Source of the DNA: Arthrinium phaeospermum
Taxonomy: Eukaryota; Ascomycota; Sordariomycetes; Amphisphaeriales; Apiosporaceae
Assembly (NCBI GenBank): GCA_006503535.1
Contig: QYRS01000007.1
Location: 620,001 to 684,000, forward strand
Length of the DNA stretch: 64,000 bases
Reading direction: 5' to 3'
The translations under genes were made by a program, and so were the position numbers. Of the stretch, positions 9,597-19,770 are shown piece after piece (positions within the stretch are counted from its first letter, which is position 1; every line of letters starts with the position of its first letter). The notes below the pieces were generated by a model. The model was not told where the DNA came from and made no database searches. It saw nothing but the letters and a program-made list of their open reading frames with translations.

Positions 9597-10057
9597 GGTG
9601 TGGTGTTGTGATGCCGTGCAGACTGTCCGTTGTGGTGGCCGGCTCGGAAAAGGGGGTGGAGTGTTGAAGCAAATACGGGTTGGGGGGTATGCTTCTGCGG
9701 AAGGTTGATGGTAAGAAGGGAAGTTTGGGGGATTGGATCTGGATCAGACAGACGTTTAAATACGGTAGAGAACGAAGTGAATATAAGCCGGCTCTCCAGA
9801 CGGCGATATGAAAGTTCAGATGGCGACGAGAGCCAGATCCCAGACGGCGATGTAAGAGCCCGGATGGCGACGAGAGCTGGATCCCAGACGGCGGTAAGAG
9901 ACAGTCCACAGACGTATCACGAAAGTGTAGGTTTCGCTCAGAGGTTGATGATGAGAAGGGAAGTTTGGGGAGTGAGATCTGGATCAGACGGGTGTTTAAA
10001 TACGGTAGAGAACGATGTGAATGCAAGCTAGTCCTCCGGACGGCGATATAAAAGTTC

Positions 10058-10214
10058 AGATGGCGACGAGAACGATATCCTAGACGGCGACGAGAACGAT
10101 ATCCTAGACAGCGACGAGAACGATATCCTAGACGGCGACGAGAACTGTATCATGAATGGCGACGAGAACTATATCCTAGATGGCGACGAGAACTATATCT
10201 TATACGGCGACAAG
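10058..10214 (+). repeat. 24-bp minisatellite inside the higher-order array
   Basis: Within the second large unit the GATGGCGACGAGAACGATAT core is repeated about six to seven times with a 24-base period. The first copies are nearly perfect and later ones carry substitutions (TATATCTTA, GACAAGAGA). This inner amplification explains why this unit is longer than the others. Confidence 0.8.
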
Positions 10215-10492
10215 AGACATTCTATAGACGTATTGTGAAAGTGTATATTTCTGTAAGAAGTCGATAGTGAAAAAGGAAGTTTGGGCAGTTAGGCCTGGAT
10301 CATACGGGTGTCTTAATATGCTAAAGAACGAGGTGAATGTAAGCCGGTTCTCAGACGGCGATATAAGGATTCAGAAGGCGACAAGAGACAGTCCACAAAC
10401 ACATTGCGAAAACGCATATTTCTGTGAAAGATTGACAAAGAAAAAAGCAGTTCGGGAAGTTAAGTCTGGGTTGGATGGGCGTCCAAATACGC

Positions 10493-10711
10493 TTGTGACC
10501 CCCAATGGTCCTGTGCCATTTTGTGACCACAATCGTTCCCATGCGGTCGCCCAATTGTGACTTCCACTACTGCTTCGGTTTTGTGCCATCTCCCCACGCG
10601 TCCGCTTCGTTCTCTTTCGGGGCTCCGCTGCCGGTGGCTGTAGACTGGGGTTCGGAGTGGGTGAACTTGGCGTGCTTGTCTGAGGCAACGGAGGAGGAGA
10701 AACCGGTGGGC
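10493..10711. other. About 220-bp insertion interrupting one repeat unit
   Basis: The fourth unit is interrupted after CCAAATACG and resumes at AGATAACGCGGTGAATGTAA. The inserted segment has no GACGG motifs and a different composition, with a coding-like, proline/lysine-rich minus-strand frame (RKRTKRTRG). No clear terminal inverted repeat or target duplication was found. Its origin is unknown. Confidence 0.5.
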
Positions 10712-11830
10712 GAATAGATAACGCGGTGAATGTAAGCCAGTTCTCAGAATGCGACGAGAGCCAGATCTCAGACAGCGATGAGCCAGTCTATAGACGGACT
10801 GTGAAACTATATGGATATAAGGATATAGTTCCGCGAAAGGTTGATGATGAGAAAGGAAGTTCGGGAAGTTGAGTCTGGGACAGACGGGCGTTTAAATCAG
10901 CTAGGTAGCGAGCATATCTTCAGACGGCAACGCAAGCCATATTTCAGGGGCGATGCAAATCGTAACTCAGGGGTGATGCATGTCGTGATTTAAACGGCGA
11001 CACAAAATGGACCTGAGGCGGCGGACATAAGCCAATCTACAGACGTGCTATGAAAAAGAAGGGGTGTAAGGGTATGTTCGGCGAAGGGTCGATCAAGAGA
11101 AGGGAAGAACGAGGGCTTGGGTCTGGGTCTGGGTCCAATGCATGTTTAAGTCTCGCAAGCCGCGGTGAATGCAAGACGCCAATGTTCAGACGGTGAACGC
11201 AAGACCGTGTTGAATGCAAGCTAATGCTTAGACGGTGAACGCACACCACACCTCAGACGATGAATTCTCAACGGTGAATTTAGGAAACATACATTCTAGG
11301 TGACAAGCCTTGAATGGTGAGCTTAGGATGACGAGTTCAGGATGGGAAGCTTCAAGGGTGAATTCAAGACAATAAGCCAGTACATCAAGTTGATGGGTGA
11401 GGGAAAAGGGGGTACAATGAAGTTCCGGGTAAGAATAAAAAGGTATTTTTGCATGAATAGAGAGAAGGGAAGGTGATTCTAGATCTCATGACACATGGTT
11501 CTTCGAGCCTTGGTGAGTATTTGCTAACCTATTCGTACATAAATTTCAAAATGGCAGCCCGTACGCTATGGTGAGTGAGCGAAAAGGGGGCATAGAGTTG
11601 TGGTGCATAAGGACACCGGCCTATCTTGTCATGGAGAGTTGAGTTGACGGCGACAAAAAGACCTCGGAGGCTTAGTCTCAGTTAGACGGAAACATCAACA
11701 GTGCATTTAGTCCCGGTGGACACAAATCAAAAGCTTCAGACAGTGAATCTAGGAACGGAAACTGTCGTATAATGCACTCGATTTGATGAATACATTCCAA
11801 GGATTTGGGACACTGAATCTAGGGCACGCA

Positions 11831-12573
11831 ACTTCTGAACCTTGTCCTTGACCTCTGGTTCCCCAGACGAGAGATCAGATAAATTCAATGATAGGAAGTC
11901 ATTAATATCACGCTCAGCAGTGGTGAAAGTTATCGCGTTCCAAAGTTCAATGTAGGAAAGGGGCTGTTCTGTGAGTGCGCAATACTAGATATGTCTAACC
12001 CCCCATCAAATACCTCCTATCTGCCCGCTATATCAGCAACTGGCTATTCACAATATTGTCAGACCCATTTCAATACTTCGGTCTCTTAGGCTGCCAATGG
12101 TTGCATAGCAATGGAACTCATCAAGAATTATGTGACGGCTTGTGAGGGAAAGTCTCACCACTCTACCTCCACCTTACTGCCTTTCTAAGTCTTTGAACGA
12201 TGAGCTCCTGGTATTTACAGGCACACCTCAAGTTCATACAGCCAAACATTCTCTACCCTAGTATACCACACTTTAAGCTTTTCTTGTTCATGTGTCGTAC
12301 CAGATAGCTACCCCTTTTGGCACTCCCGTGGGTCAATATCAAAGTATAAACTTTAATGAAACTTTTTCGCTAATAGGTATAAAGAGCTATCAATCCTGGC
12401 CATGGGTGGGAAGGGGAAAATTCAATAATATATTGATACCAACGACCATCACCGGTAACGCCAACGCTGAGAGCCAGAGCCAACCAACACCATCAAGCCC
12501 TGAACTTCTATCAGTGACCTACATCCTTCAATAACCCTCAACAAGTCATCACAATCTGGGGAATATTAACGCT
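11831..12573. other. Intergenic, promoter of the 255-residue orphan
   Basis: About 740 bases with no supported gene. The second half is pyrimidine-rich, with an ATTCAATAATATATTGATAC AT-rich block at about 12420-12440. The short open frame at 12292 lacks an ATG and looks like chance. Confidence 0.4.
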
Positions 12574-13341
12574 ATGTTACTACGATCTCTATCACGGTGG
12601 CTCTCAAAGCCTTTCCAAGGCACGACAGTCAACAAACAGGGACGGAGCGATGCTCCTGCTTCACAGCTTGCGAAAGATATTCCCACCAAGCCACTTACCA
12701 CGGCCAAAAGCACAGAGTCTGATCTCATTGATACGCCGCCACCAAGCTACGAAAAGATGTGCCCTGGTCCCGTTGAAGCCGTCATGGGAGCCGTGAAAGA
12801 TGCCCAACCAGTACCGCAAGATTCCAAAAGCCTCAAACCGGTAGATGGGGTAAAGCATCGAGTGGATGAAGAACTCAGGAGATTGAAAGTTCCTAACGCC
12901 GATGGCGTTTCCTCGGGCATTCTTCAACTCTGCTGTTTTGCCGCCTACCGCGTATCTGAAAACCACCGAGGCAACTCCAATGTCAGGGCGGATGAGCGCA
13001 GGCAATCAAACCACCGCGAGATTGACAAGTTATTCAGCCTGGTTCTGAGACCGGTCACCCCCGAGTGTCTGGTAGAAGTCGTCAATATGACCGCAAACGT
13101 CTTTGAGGAAGTCGCAGTGCAGGTCATGGCGGAACGGAAGGACAGCAATAACAAGCAGGTGAAGGCAGAGTTTCACTTCATGAAATCCTCGATATATCGA
13201 GTGGCAGTGCGGGTATGCACGCAACTGGCCGGGGACAAGACAGTACCAACCTCAACCTTTGCCGGCCTCGTCTTCGCGGCCAATTGCTATAACGGCGCCG
13301 CCGACGGCTGCATCGGTGCCGCCGAGGCCTGCCTCCGCTGA
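12574..13341 (+). CDS. Hypothetical protein with a PPPSY motif, 255 aa
   Basis: Intronless frame from ATG 12574 to TGA 13339-13341. I do not recognise the family. The N terminus is basic and amphipathic (LLRSLSRWLSKPF), possibly membrane-associating. Residues about 50-62 contain TPPPSYEKM, a PPxY motif of the type bound by WW domains of HECT (Nedd4/Rsp5-like) ubiquitin ligases. The C-terminal half is helical with conserved-looking blocks (SGILQLCCFAAYRVSENHRG, then LVEVVNMTANVFEEVAVQVM) and ends in a small-residue, Cys-containing tail (ANCYNGAADGCIGAAEACLR). No signal peptide. Located between the repeat array and the protease-like gene; function unknown. Confidence 0.65.
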   Translation: MLLRSLSRWLSKPFQGTTVNKQGRSDAPASQLAKDIPTKPLTTAKSTESDLIDTPPPSYEKMCPGPVEAVMGAVKDAQPVPQDSKSLKPVDGVKHRVDEELRRLKVPNADGVSSGILQLCCFAAYRVSENHRGNSNVRADERRQSNHREIDKLFSLVLRPVTPECLVEVVNMTANVFEEVAVQVMAERKDSNNKQVKAEFHFMKSSIYRVAVRVCTQLAGDKTVPTSTFAGLVFAANCYNGAADGCIGAAEACLR

Positions 13342-13624
13342 AACCTGCGCCCGCCCCCAGCGCTTGACTATTCATTGGAGCCGTTACTGTCAACGAATAT
13401 TTTCCCTTTGATACTGCTCCATTCGCCACCTCCTTCGAGCAGCTCTCGAAGGGTTTCTGCTCGAGACCGTTCTGGTATGATCCTGGGGTACATGTTATGA
13501 GTCTCGTAGGTGATCCTGACGCACATATGGTTATGGGTGCCTCTATTTGAAGAAAAGCTAGAAATCTAAGTTGGAACGGAATTCCACCCTCTGACTTTCA
13601 CAGTGGTCAATCTCCTGCGTAGCT

Positions 13625-16500
13625 TCAGTTCGATATCTTGTCCAGAAGTAGCCTGAATCCTTGCACCCGACGTAGACGCCTCTCCTCCAGACCAATATCA
13701 TGGATACTACACGCTTTGATGTCTTGCATCCTCTGGTAATTGGAGCCCAGTTTATCACGGTACTGTGATCTCAAGGAGTCATCGTGATAGACCTTGTCAA
13801 AACGTGGAGATGCGCTTGAGTGTGGTCGGCTTCGAGACAACTTTCGTTTTCCATCCCGGCACCGTCTTAACCTGACTGCATCAATGTAGTCTTGATCGTA
13901 GTGGACTCTATCCTCTATTATATTGCTTTGAGGAGACCTGGCGTCATATGCAGGTGCCTCGTCACTCCTCGCGTCGGCCAAGTTCTCCAAGTCATGCTGA
14001 CGAGTTATGGACGTGGCTTCACTGTTCGTTTCCAAAGAGCCTGATATCAGCTTTGGGCTACTCCCAGAGTTTGGAGTGAATTCGTCGCTGTTCGTAGTGT
14101 GTTGTGTCGAACGAGTTGATATGGATCCTGCATCGTACAGTATGCTTGTACGTTTATCGTCCACTTTGCTGTCAGATCCGGATAGTGCTTCGGTGCCTTG
14201 CTGTCGTTTGAGGTAATAATTCTTGAGTTTCAGCTTTTCAACTTCGAGTGAGAGTTTTTCGTTGCTGACTCTTAGAGCGCTGACTTGGGCTTGGAGAGCA
14301 GGCTTCTCGTCACATAGTGTCTGCCACTCCTTCTGGTAGGTCTTGCGCTCATTTCGAAGCTTTCGGTTCTCCGCCAATAACTCGGCCGCTTTCAGCTCAG
14401 CTTGGGCAAGTTCTTCGTCCTTGGCTCGGAGAGCTTCTGAGAGTGCACGTGGGCTGCGGCGGCTATGCATCATATCATTCTTGGCCCCTTGCGTTCCCGA
14501 AACCTGTCCCGTGGATGTTGGCAAAAGGCTCTGGTTATACCTGCTCTGATGATCTGAGAGTAGCTGTCGGTTATCCGTAGGTGACGAAGGGATCCATTCG
14601 TCTTCATTTCCTCGCCGGGGACCTCGAGTGGCTTTGTGTGGCGGCTTGGAAAGTGGCACCGCGTTCGAGATATCGTTGTCGCTCTTCTTATCTGTGTGCT
14701 TGCTTGATTCGCTTCTAGTGTTCCCTAAGGGGTATTGCTTTCCATCTGGATTTCCGAGTTCAAGCTTGTGAGGCCGCGATGAACCCGATGGAGCCAGTAA
14801 ATTGTCGTATCCCGACGTATTTGGCTTCTTCGTGGATTTGGCAATGGGTCGAATAGGAATACTGAATAAAGTTTCGCGTGGCATAGGCTCCGTCTTGGTG
14901 GCGTTAGGATCAAAAAGGAGATGAGGATCACTGGATACACCGTTGACATCTGAGGCAGAAGGTAGTGAAACTGAAGTGGCTTTCAAACATCTTTTGATAT
15001 CGTCCATGGTGTCTTTGATGGGAATGATGTAGCCAGCTCCGAATGTGTCAGCAGCGACAACATGTCCGTATACTTCAAGCGTCGTCTCGTCGATCACCAA
15101 TGATCCCGAGTCTCCATTGACAATCTCTATACGCGTATCAGTATATAATCACAGATGTTCGTGGTGGCAAATGGACAAAACGAGCCTTTGTGTTTATCCA
15201 GATTGATGATGATGGCTTTGACAAATCCAGTTCCTGGGCTTAGGAGTATTCGTGAAGGCAGGGCAGAGATCAAACCTGACTTGGGGCCCTCCGATCCGCT
15301 TATCATCAGAGCGCGTATGCTTTGACCCCTCTTGTCATGATTTGCAGAAGAAGACATGGGTTTGAATTCAAGCGACGACACATCTCTTGCCTTGGATGGA
15401 GATTTCAAACGATTCGGAGCATAGCTGTTCATGTCAATCAATGCCCAGTCGAGATTGGCAACTGGTCCATCATACGGTAAGTTGTCGGACTGGCCGCTCA
15501 TTCCTGGGGGTAGTCTTTTTATACTACCTAGTCTCCGTACGCAGGACAGAGACCAGGGGTCTGCGGAAGGCTCTTCATATATTGGCCGGTTTGAAGGATT
15601 TGAGGGGCCTAGAAGATCGACGTTGATCAATAGATTGCTGGAGTAATCTGTCTCCGTGTCTGAAATAGAGCCTGCGTCCGAATCGCTCCATGATCCGTCT
15701 GAACTACTATCTCCATAGTCGGTTGGCCGAAGTTGGGTATCGTCATTGTCCTTCGTCACATGTCCTGCTGTCAATCCATATAGCTTAAAGTTGCCGTTAT
15801 TGCCTTCAACTTTCAGGATCCCGCCAAGTGTTGCGCGGATATCATGTCCGGACGGGTGTCGAGCCGTGATTGGGGTGCCGCAGTAAGTAAAAGGTGAGAC
15901 ACACAAGTCTTCGTCCCCAAGAGGGCCAAGGACATCGATCTCTTCTTCACTACATTTCTGCTCGGGTGGGCGCTCGTGAAAAAGGAATTCGAAGTAGGGG
16001 AGGGTCTGGTCGGAAGGCTGATAGAGACTTCGCACTGTTTCCTTCTTGAAGAACTTGTGTATGCGCTTGCACTGCTCCCGAAAGGCAAGTACGACGATGT
16101 ACGGCTTCGCCTCTGCCAGAGATAAGCCCAGCACCATCAAACGGATGGCGATCGAACATTGTTTGGTCCGAGATATGGACAGGTGCTTGCGTAATGGCTT
16201 CTCAAGCCAATCGTGGATGAGGTCAAAACGATCGAGGATCTTTTGATCAAGAGCAACCTCAAACGGCTTTAACGCTTGGGTGTCCTTTTTTGTAGGCGAT
16301 GTTGGTTTGATATGCTGGGCCAGTCTGCTCACAGCACTCAAGGAACTTCGACTCGACTTTGGTGATCTATACGAGAAGGTTTGAAGCAGTGAAGAGTTGT
16401 CTGTATCTAGGTCGCTCGGCTCGGCGTCGGAAACTTGGCGCTGGAGGTTTGGATCATCAGTTCCCGACTGGTCGTTATTAGCTTGGTTTGAGGAAGCCAT
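13625..16500 (-). CDS. Trypsin-like protease-fold protein with coiled coil, 938 aa (2 exons)
   Basis: Exons 15186-16500 and 13625-15126 on the minus strand. The join gives KHK-EIVNGDSGSLVIDE, continuing a trypsin-like domain with a complete candidate triad: H247 in LTAGHVTKD, D351 in NLDWALIDMN and S445 in GDSGS. Residues about 75-200 form a helical domain, about 290-320 an acidic serine-rich loop, and about 665-745 a strong coiled coil (EELAQAELKAAELLAENRKL and following); the C terminus is basic. No signal peptide, so it is presumably intracellular. The only ATG in the first exon that fits is at 16498-16500. The 59-nt intron needed to keep frame begins GC rather than GT, so it is either a GC-AG intron or a damaged splice site. 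The architecture recurs in fungal proteins of unknown function. Divergent from the gene at 16934. Confidence 0.75.
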
Positions 16501-16933
16501 CCGCGCTCCGCTCCGCGCAACGGAGACTGGGCACGAGTTGGTGACATAGAACTCTCCAATTAACAAGTTTAACGGAACATAAAATGCTTTCAATACGCTC
16601 TAGCTAACTCGATAGATGAAGACAATATGGACGTCCATTAGGCGACAATTGGGGCGGGGTCGTAACTACCCAAGTGGTTACACAGACGTGCTCGCAGCCA
16701 CCACTGGCCTTCCATTTGTCTGTTCTGGAATACGTACGGAGAAAGAACAGTGCCAGCTCACCATTGCATGAAACCGTTGCCCAATCACCATTCCTCGTAT
16801 TTGATGGAATCTCTTGGAGACGTCGCGGAACATTACAATATTCTAAGGCCTACCGATACACCATGATGTTCATCTGCTTCCATATGCCATCCTCAATTGA
16901 GTGGGTGCGTTTATAAGATGAGAGTTTGAGACT
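16501..16933. promoter_or_regulatory. Shared divergent promoter region
   Basis: 433 bases between the starts of the protease-like gene (minus) and the membrane-anchored protein gene (plus). No TATA box or known operator stands out. The head-to-head layout would allow co-expression of the two orphans. Confidence 0.4.
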
Positions 16934-18197
16934 ATGCTCTTGCTTGATTCAGCATACCCCTTGAAAGACATCAAGGAGAGCGACCTACAGCGACTCTGCA
17001 AGCTCCTCTGGGATTGGGAGATATGCAAGGCCTGTAGCCAAGGACGACCATGCTTAGGGCGGGGCTGTGCATGGCAGCGATCACCAAAACTTGAACGGTT
17101 CTTCGCTTTTTACAAAGAAGTGACATCTGGCTACGTACCGGAACTTCTTGCTGGGAGTCCGCCGGCCTTACGCTCCCAAAATGACCTGCTCAATCTCATC
17201 GAGACTATCAAGCACCAGCCAACTACAACGCGAGCAGAACTCACAACGGCTTACTTCACTCGACGGGAGAGCGCATCGAGTCCACCACTCCCAGCTGATC
17301 AACATCGTGCCGTAAATCTTGCGGTAAAAGTGGTATCCATGGTGTCGTGCTCTGGGAGCAAGCGGCCCTCCGGCGGAGTGCTCGAGCTGGGGACTTTGCC
17401 TATACTGTGGCCGGACGGAGTTTGTTTCGCTGACTTCTTATCTTCCGCATTTCCTGGACTAGGCACTGATACCTCCATGGCCTCGGAGTCCCGCAGGATA
17501 CAGCCCGAAGTAAAGCTCGCTATCATGGCAGCAAGGCTAAAGAAAATAGCTAGCTTGCGATTCGAGCCAACCGACGACCTAAGGAATCATTTGAGGCTTG
17601 ACTCGCAAAATGGAGTTGTGGAGATCTACCATCACACGAGTGTTCTCAAAGAGCACATCGCAGCGAATGAGAAGGCCGCAAAAAAGGGGTTAGTTGAGTT
17701 CTGTATAGCTATCCGTTCTGGCAACCTCACTCCGAGCACCATTCTTAGGAGGCAAGCTAACCGACGAATATAATAGATCGAGTTTGCCCACAAGTGAAAT
17801 GCTTGCGCAAGTCTCTCGTGAGGTTCTGCATTCTACTCAAGCAATCCTGTTCCCGTTCAACTCGGAATCAGAAGTCATTCTCCGCAGTCTTATGCGCAAG
17901 CAGTCGCTTGACCCCGACTGTGTGCAGTATGGCTTCGCAATCGGCGGAGACGACTTCGCATACTCCTGCTTCGGCTCAAGATTGATGGATCTGTACGAAG
18001 AAGTTGATAACCCGAGCCCACGGGGTTTCATGGAGAAATGGTTCGAGCGCAAAAGCGGCGCCCGCTATGTCATGATGGCCACTTTGGTCGGTGTCATTAT
18101 TGCCGTTGTTCTCGGAATTTTGTCGCTCGCAGTAGGCCTATTTCAATCTTGGGTGGCGTATGAGGCTTGGAAACACCCAGTTTCTACAACAGAATGA
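16934..18197 (+). CDS. Fungal-specific protein with C-terminal membrane anchor, 391 aa (2 exons)
   Basis: Exons 16934-17688 and 17777-18197; the 88-nt intron has a GTTAGT donor, a GCTAACC branch site and a TAATAG acceptor, and joins AAKKG to SSLPTSEML in frame. The N terminus reads LKDIKESDLQRLCKLLWDWE followed by a Cys cluster (CKACSQGRPCLGRGCAW, about residues 31-50) that could bind metal. The middle is helical, with GVVEIYHHTSVLKEHI near residue 240. Near the C terminus RGFMEKWFERKSGARYVMMA precedes one strong hydrophobic helix (about 350-375), ending in WVAYEAWKHP. This is the layout of a widespread uncharacterised fungal family with a single tail-end membrane segment (recognised by pattern, unnamed). 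Divergent from the protease-like gene. Confidence 0.8.
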
Positions 18198-18341
18198 ATC
18201 TGCTAGACGAGTGTGCTTTAACCTGCCTGGCATAACTGTTAGACGAGTGGACTGGTTCTGTTGGGTCAAGTGATGCTTCTATTGAATTATGCAATGGTAT
18301 AAACGCTACCCACACCTGCGTAACATAAACACCATTGAATT

Positions 18342-19249
18342 CTATGCGGCTACGGTATGACACCAGATGGATATGCAGTCAACCACCTGTCCGTCTTTAT
18401 AGCCAGCAGCATGGGTCCTTGGTGGCTTGGTGTGCAACAGACGGATTAGGCCATCGTCTCTAGGCGGTTCAACCTTGTCTTTCAGAACACCGCCATGCTC
18501 ATCTGTAGCGACTTCCTCCCCGGGGTGGCCAAGATGTGCCACATAGGTATGCGGGTTCATGGCCCATGGTGGACCAGGCTCCTCTGGTGACTTCGTAGAC
18601 GGGAACTCCAGGCAGACAAGACGGGCATTGGGAGCCAACAGATCCTTATAACGCTGCGCCCATGCAGGTCTAGCCGAGGGTGGCAGCGCGCAACCGAACT
18701 TTGTAGTTTGGCGTCAGCATTTTGTTTTTCACAACATCACCTCAGAGGGCTTACCGTATAGTCGAAGATGAGGTCGAATTTGCCCCCTTCCACACCCGAC
18801 TCAGCAACCCAGTCCTGGCCGAAGAAGTCTCCAACCAGAAACTCATAGGTGCCACGGCTCTTTACTTCTCCCTTCAGTGGGTAGACCTCGTCCAGATCGA
18901 TGCTCTCGGCATTCTTACGGGCCTCAGCCATGGCCCGCTCGGAGACGTCCAGACCCACGGCGTCGAAGCCGAAGGAACTCAAGAGCAGGACGTCGTGGCC
19001 ACGTCCGCATGCCGGAACCAGCGCCGTCAAGGGCTTCTTATCGCTCCCGAGGGTTCGGGCGGGCGCAAGAAACGGGAGCAGGTCCGACAGAGCCATACTG
19101 GGACCGCCGCGGTCCCACGGAGTGTATTCCTCCTCCCAGCACGCATTCCAGCGCGAAGGGTGCTGTGAGAGCTCGGAGCCTCCGAAGTGTTCCGTGAGCG
19201 AGCGCTCCGGCTTCTGCTCTTGTTTCTGATCTTGCAATTGTTCGGCCAT
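18342..19249 (-). CDS. Thiol S-methyltransferase (TPMT family), 283 aa (2 exons)
   Basis: SAM-dependent methylation of small thiols or related nucleophiles (thiocyanate, hydrogen sulfide or halide in related enzymes), usually detoxifying. Exons 18755-19249 and 18342-18698; the 56-nt intron (GTAAGC, CAAAG) splits DLIFDYT from FGCALPPS in phase 0. Landmarks: W37 and TPWDRG (43-49), which contact SAM in this family; motif I LVPACGRGHDVLLL (77-90); VGLDVSERAMAEAR; and the FDYTFGCALPP block, which corresponds to the active-site region FDYTFFCAL of fungal homologues. The start ATG at 19247-19249 gives a glutamine-rich leader. Its neighbour, 522 bases upstream and divergent, is a short-chain dehydrogenase. 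Confidence 0.88.
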
Positions 19250-19770
19250 GGTGGTGATGTTTGCGTTGTCAAACAGGAAGGAGAGGAGAGGTCAAGTGGA
19301 CCAGTTCAGCAGTCCCGACAGCTTCATGGTGGTTAGGCAACGACGAGAAGTGGGGTTAAACATCGTCCCCCTCTGTTTGCTCTTGACTAATTGGCAGCAT
19401 CGGAGCTCACTCGGTACGACTTCGTAGGCCACAAACACATTGGTTTGATGGCAACAGAGCTATGCCAATATTCGATCTACGGATGGTTTCAGATTGTCAC
19501 TGCCTCTTTGTTTTGTCTTACAGCTGTAGCTCTCGGCTTGGGGCTTGTTGAACGTTAACCTTCTTGAGCAAGCTGAGAGGCCAATTGAGCCTCGGCTCGG
19601 CCCCACCTTCCTCATGGGACGTTCATCATCAAACGACAACAGGTAAGATGTCCTGGCTCTGTAAATGCCATTGTCAAGTTGTGAAAACAACTTGAGATAC
19701 AACAAATTAGTACTCGGCGTATATCTGTCTGTTCAATTGAACTTTGTACTTTATAACAATTAATAAGAAG
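19250..19770. promoter_or_regulatory. Divergent intergenic region, methyltransferase and dehydrogenase
   Basis: 521 bases containing both promoters. An AT-rich stretch (about 19700-19765, TTATAACAATTAATAAG) directly precedes the dehydrogenase ATG. No RNA gene found. Confidence 0.4.

Larger units (their letters stand above)
9698..11830 (+). repeat. Degenerate higher-order tandem repeat array (GACGGCGA type)
   Basis: At least six related units begin near 9698, 9941, 10256, 10431, 10836 and 11083. Each opens with a GGTTGATGATGAGAAGGGAA-like block, then GGATCAGACGGGTGTTTAAA, GAACGAGGTGAATGTAAGCC, and a variable number of GACGGCGA(C/T) motifs, closing with CAGTCCACAGACG and GTGAAA. Unit length runs from about 180 to 315 bases. 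After about 11400 only scattered GACGG, GGTGAA and CAGACAGTGAATCTAGG motifs remain, fading by 11830. Divergence between units is high, so the array is old. No coding frame spans it. Confidence 0.8.

Noticed and set aside
9630..10031. Open frames within the tandem array
   Set aside because: They repeat the array period and arise from stop-poor GACGG motifs; no ordinary protein features.
7818..10214. CRISPR-like array interpretation of the GACGG repeats
   Set aside because: Repeats are degenerate, without uniform spacers, and the genome is fungal.
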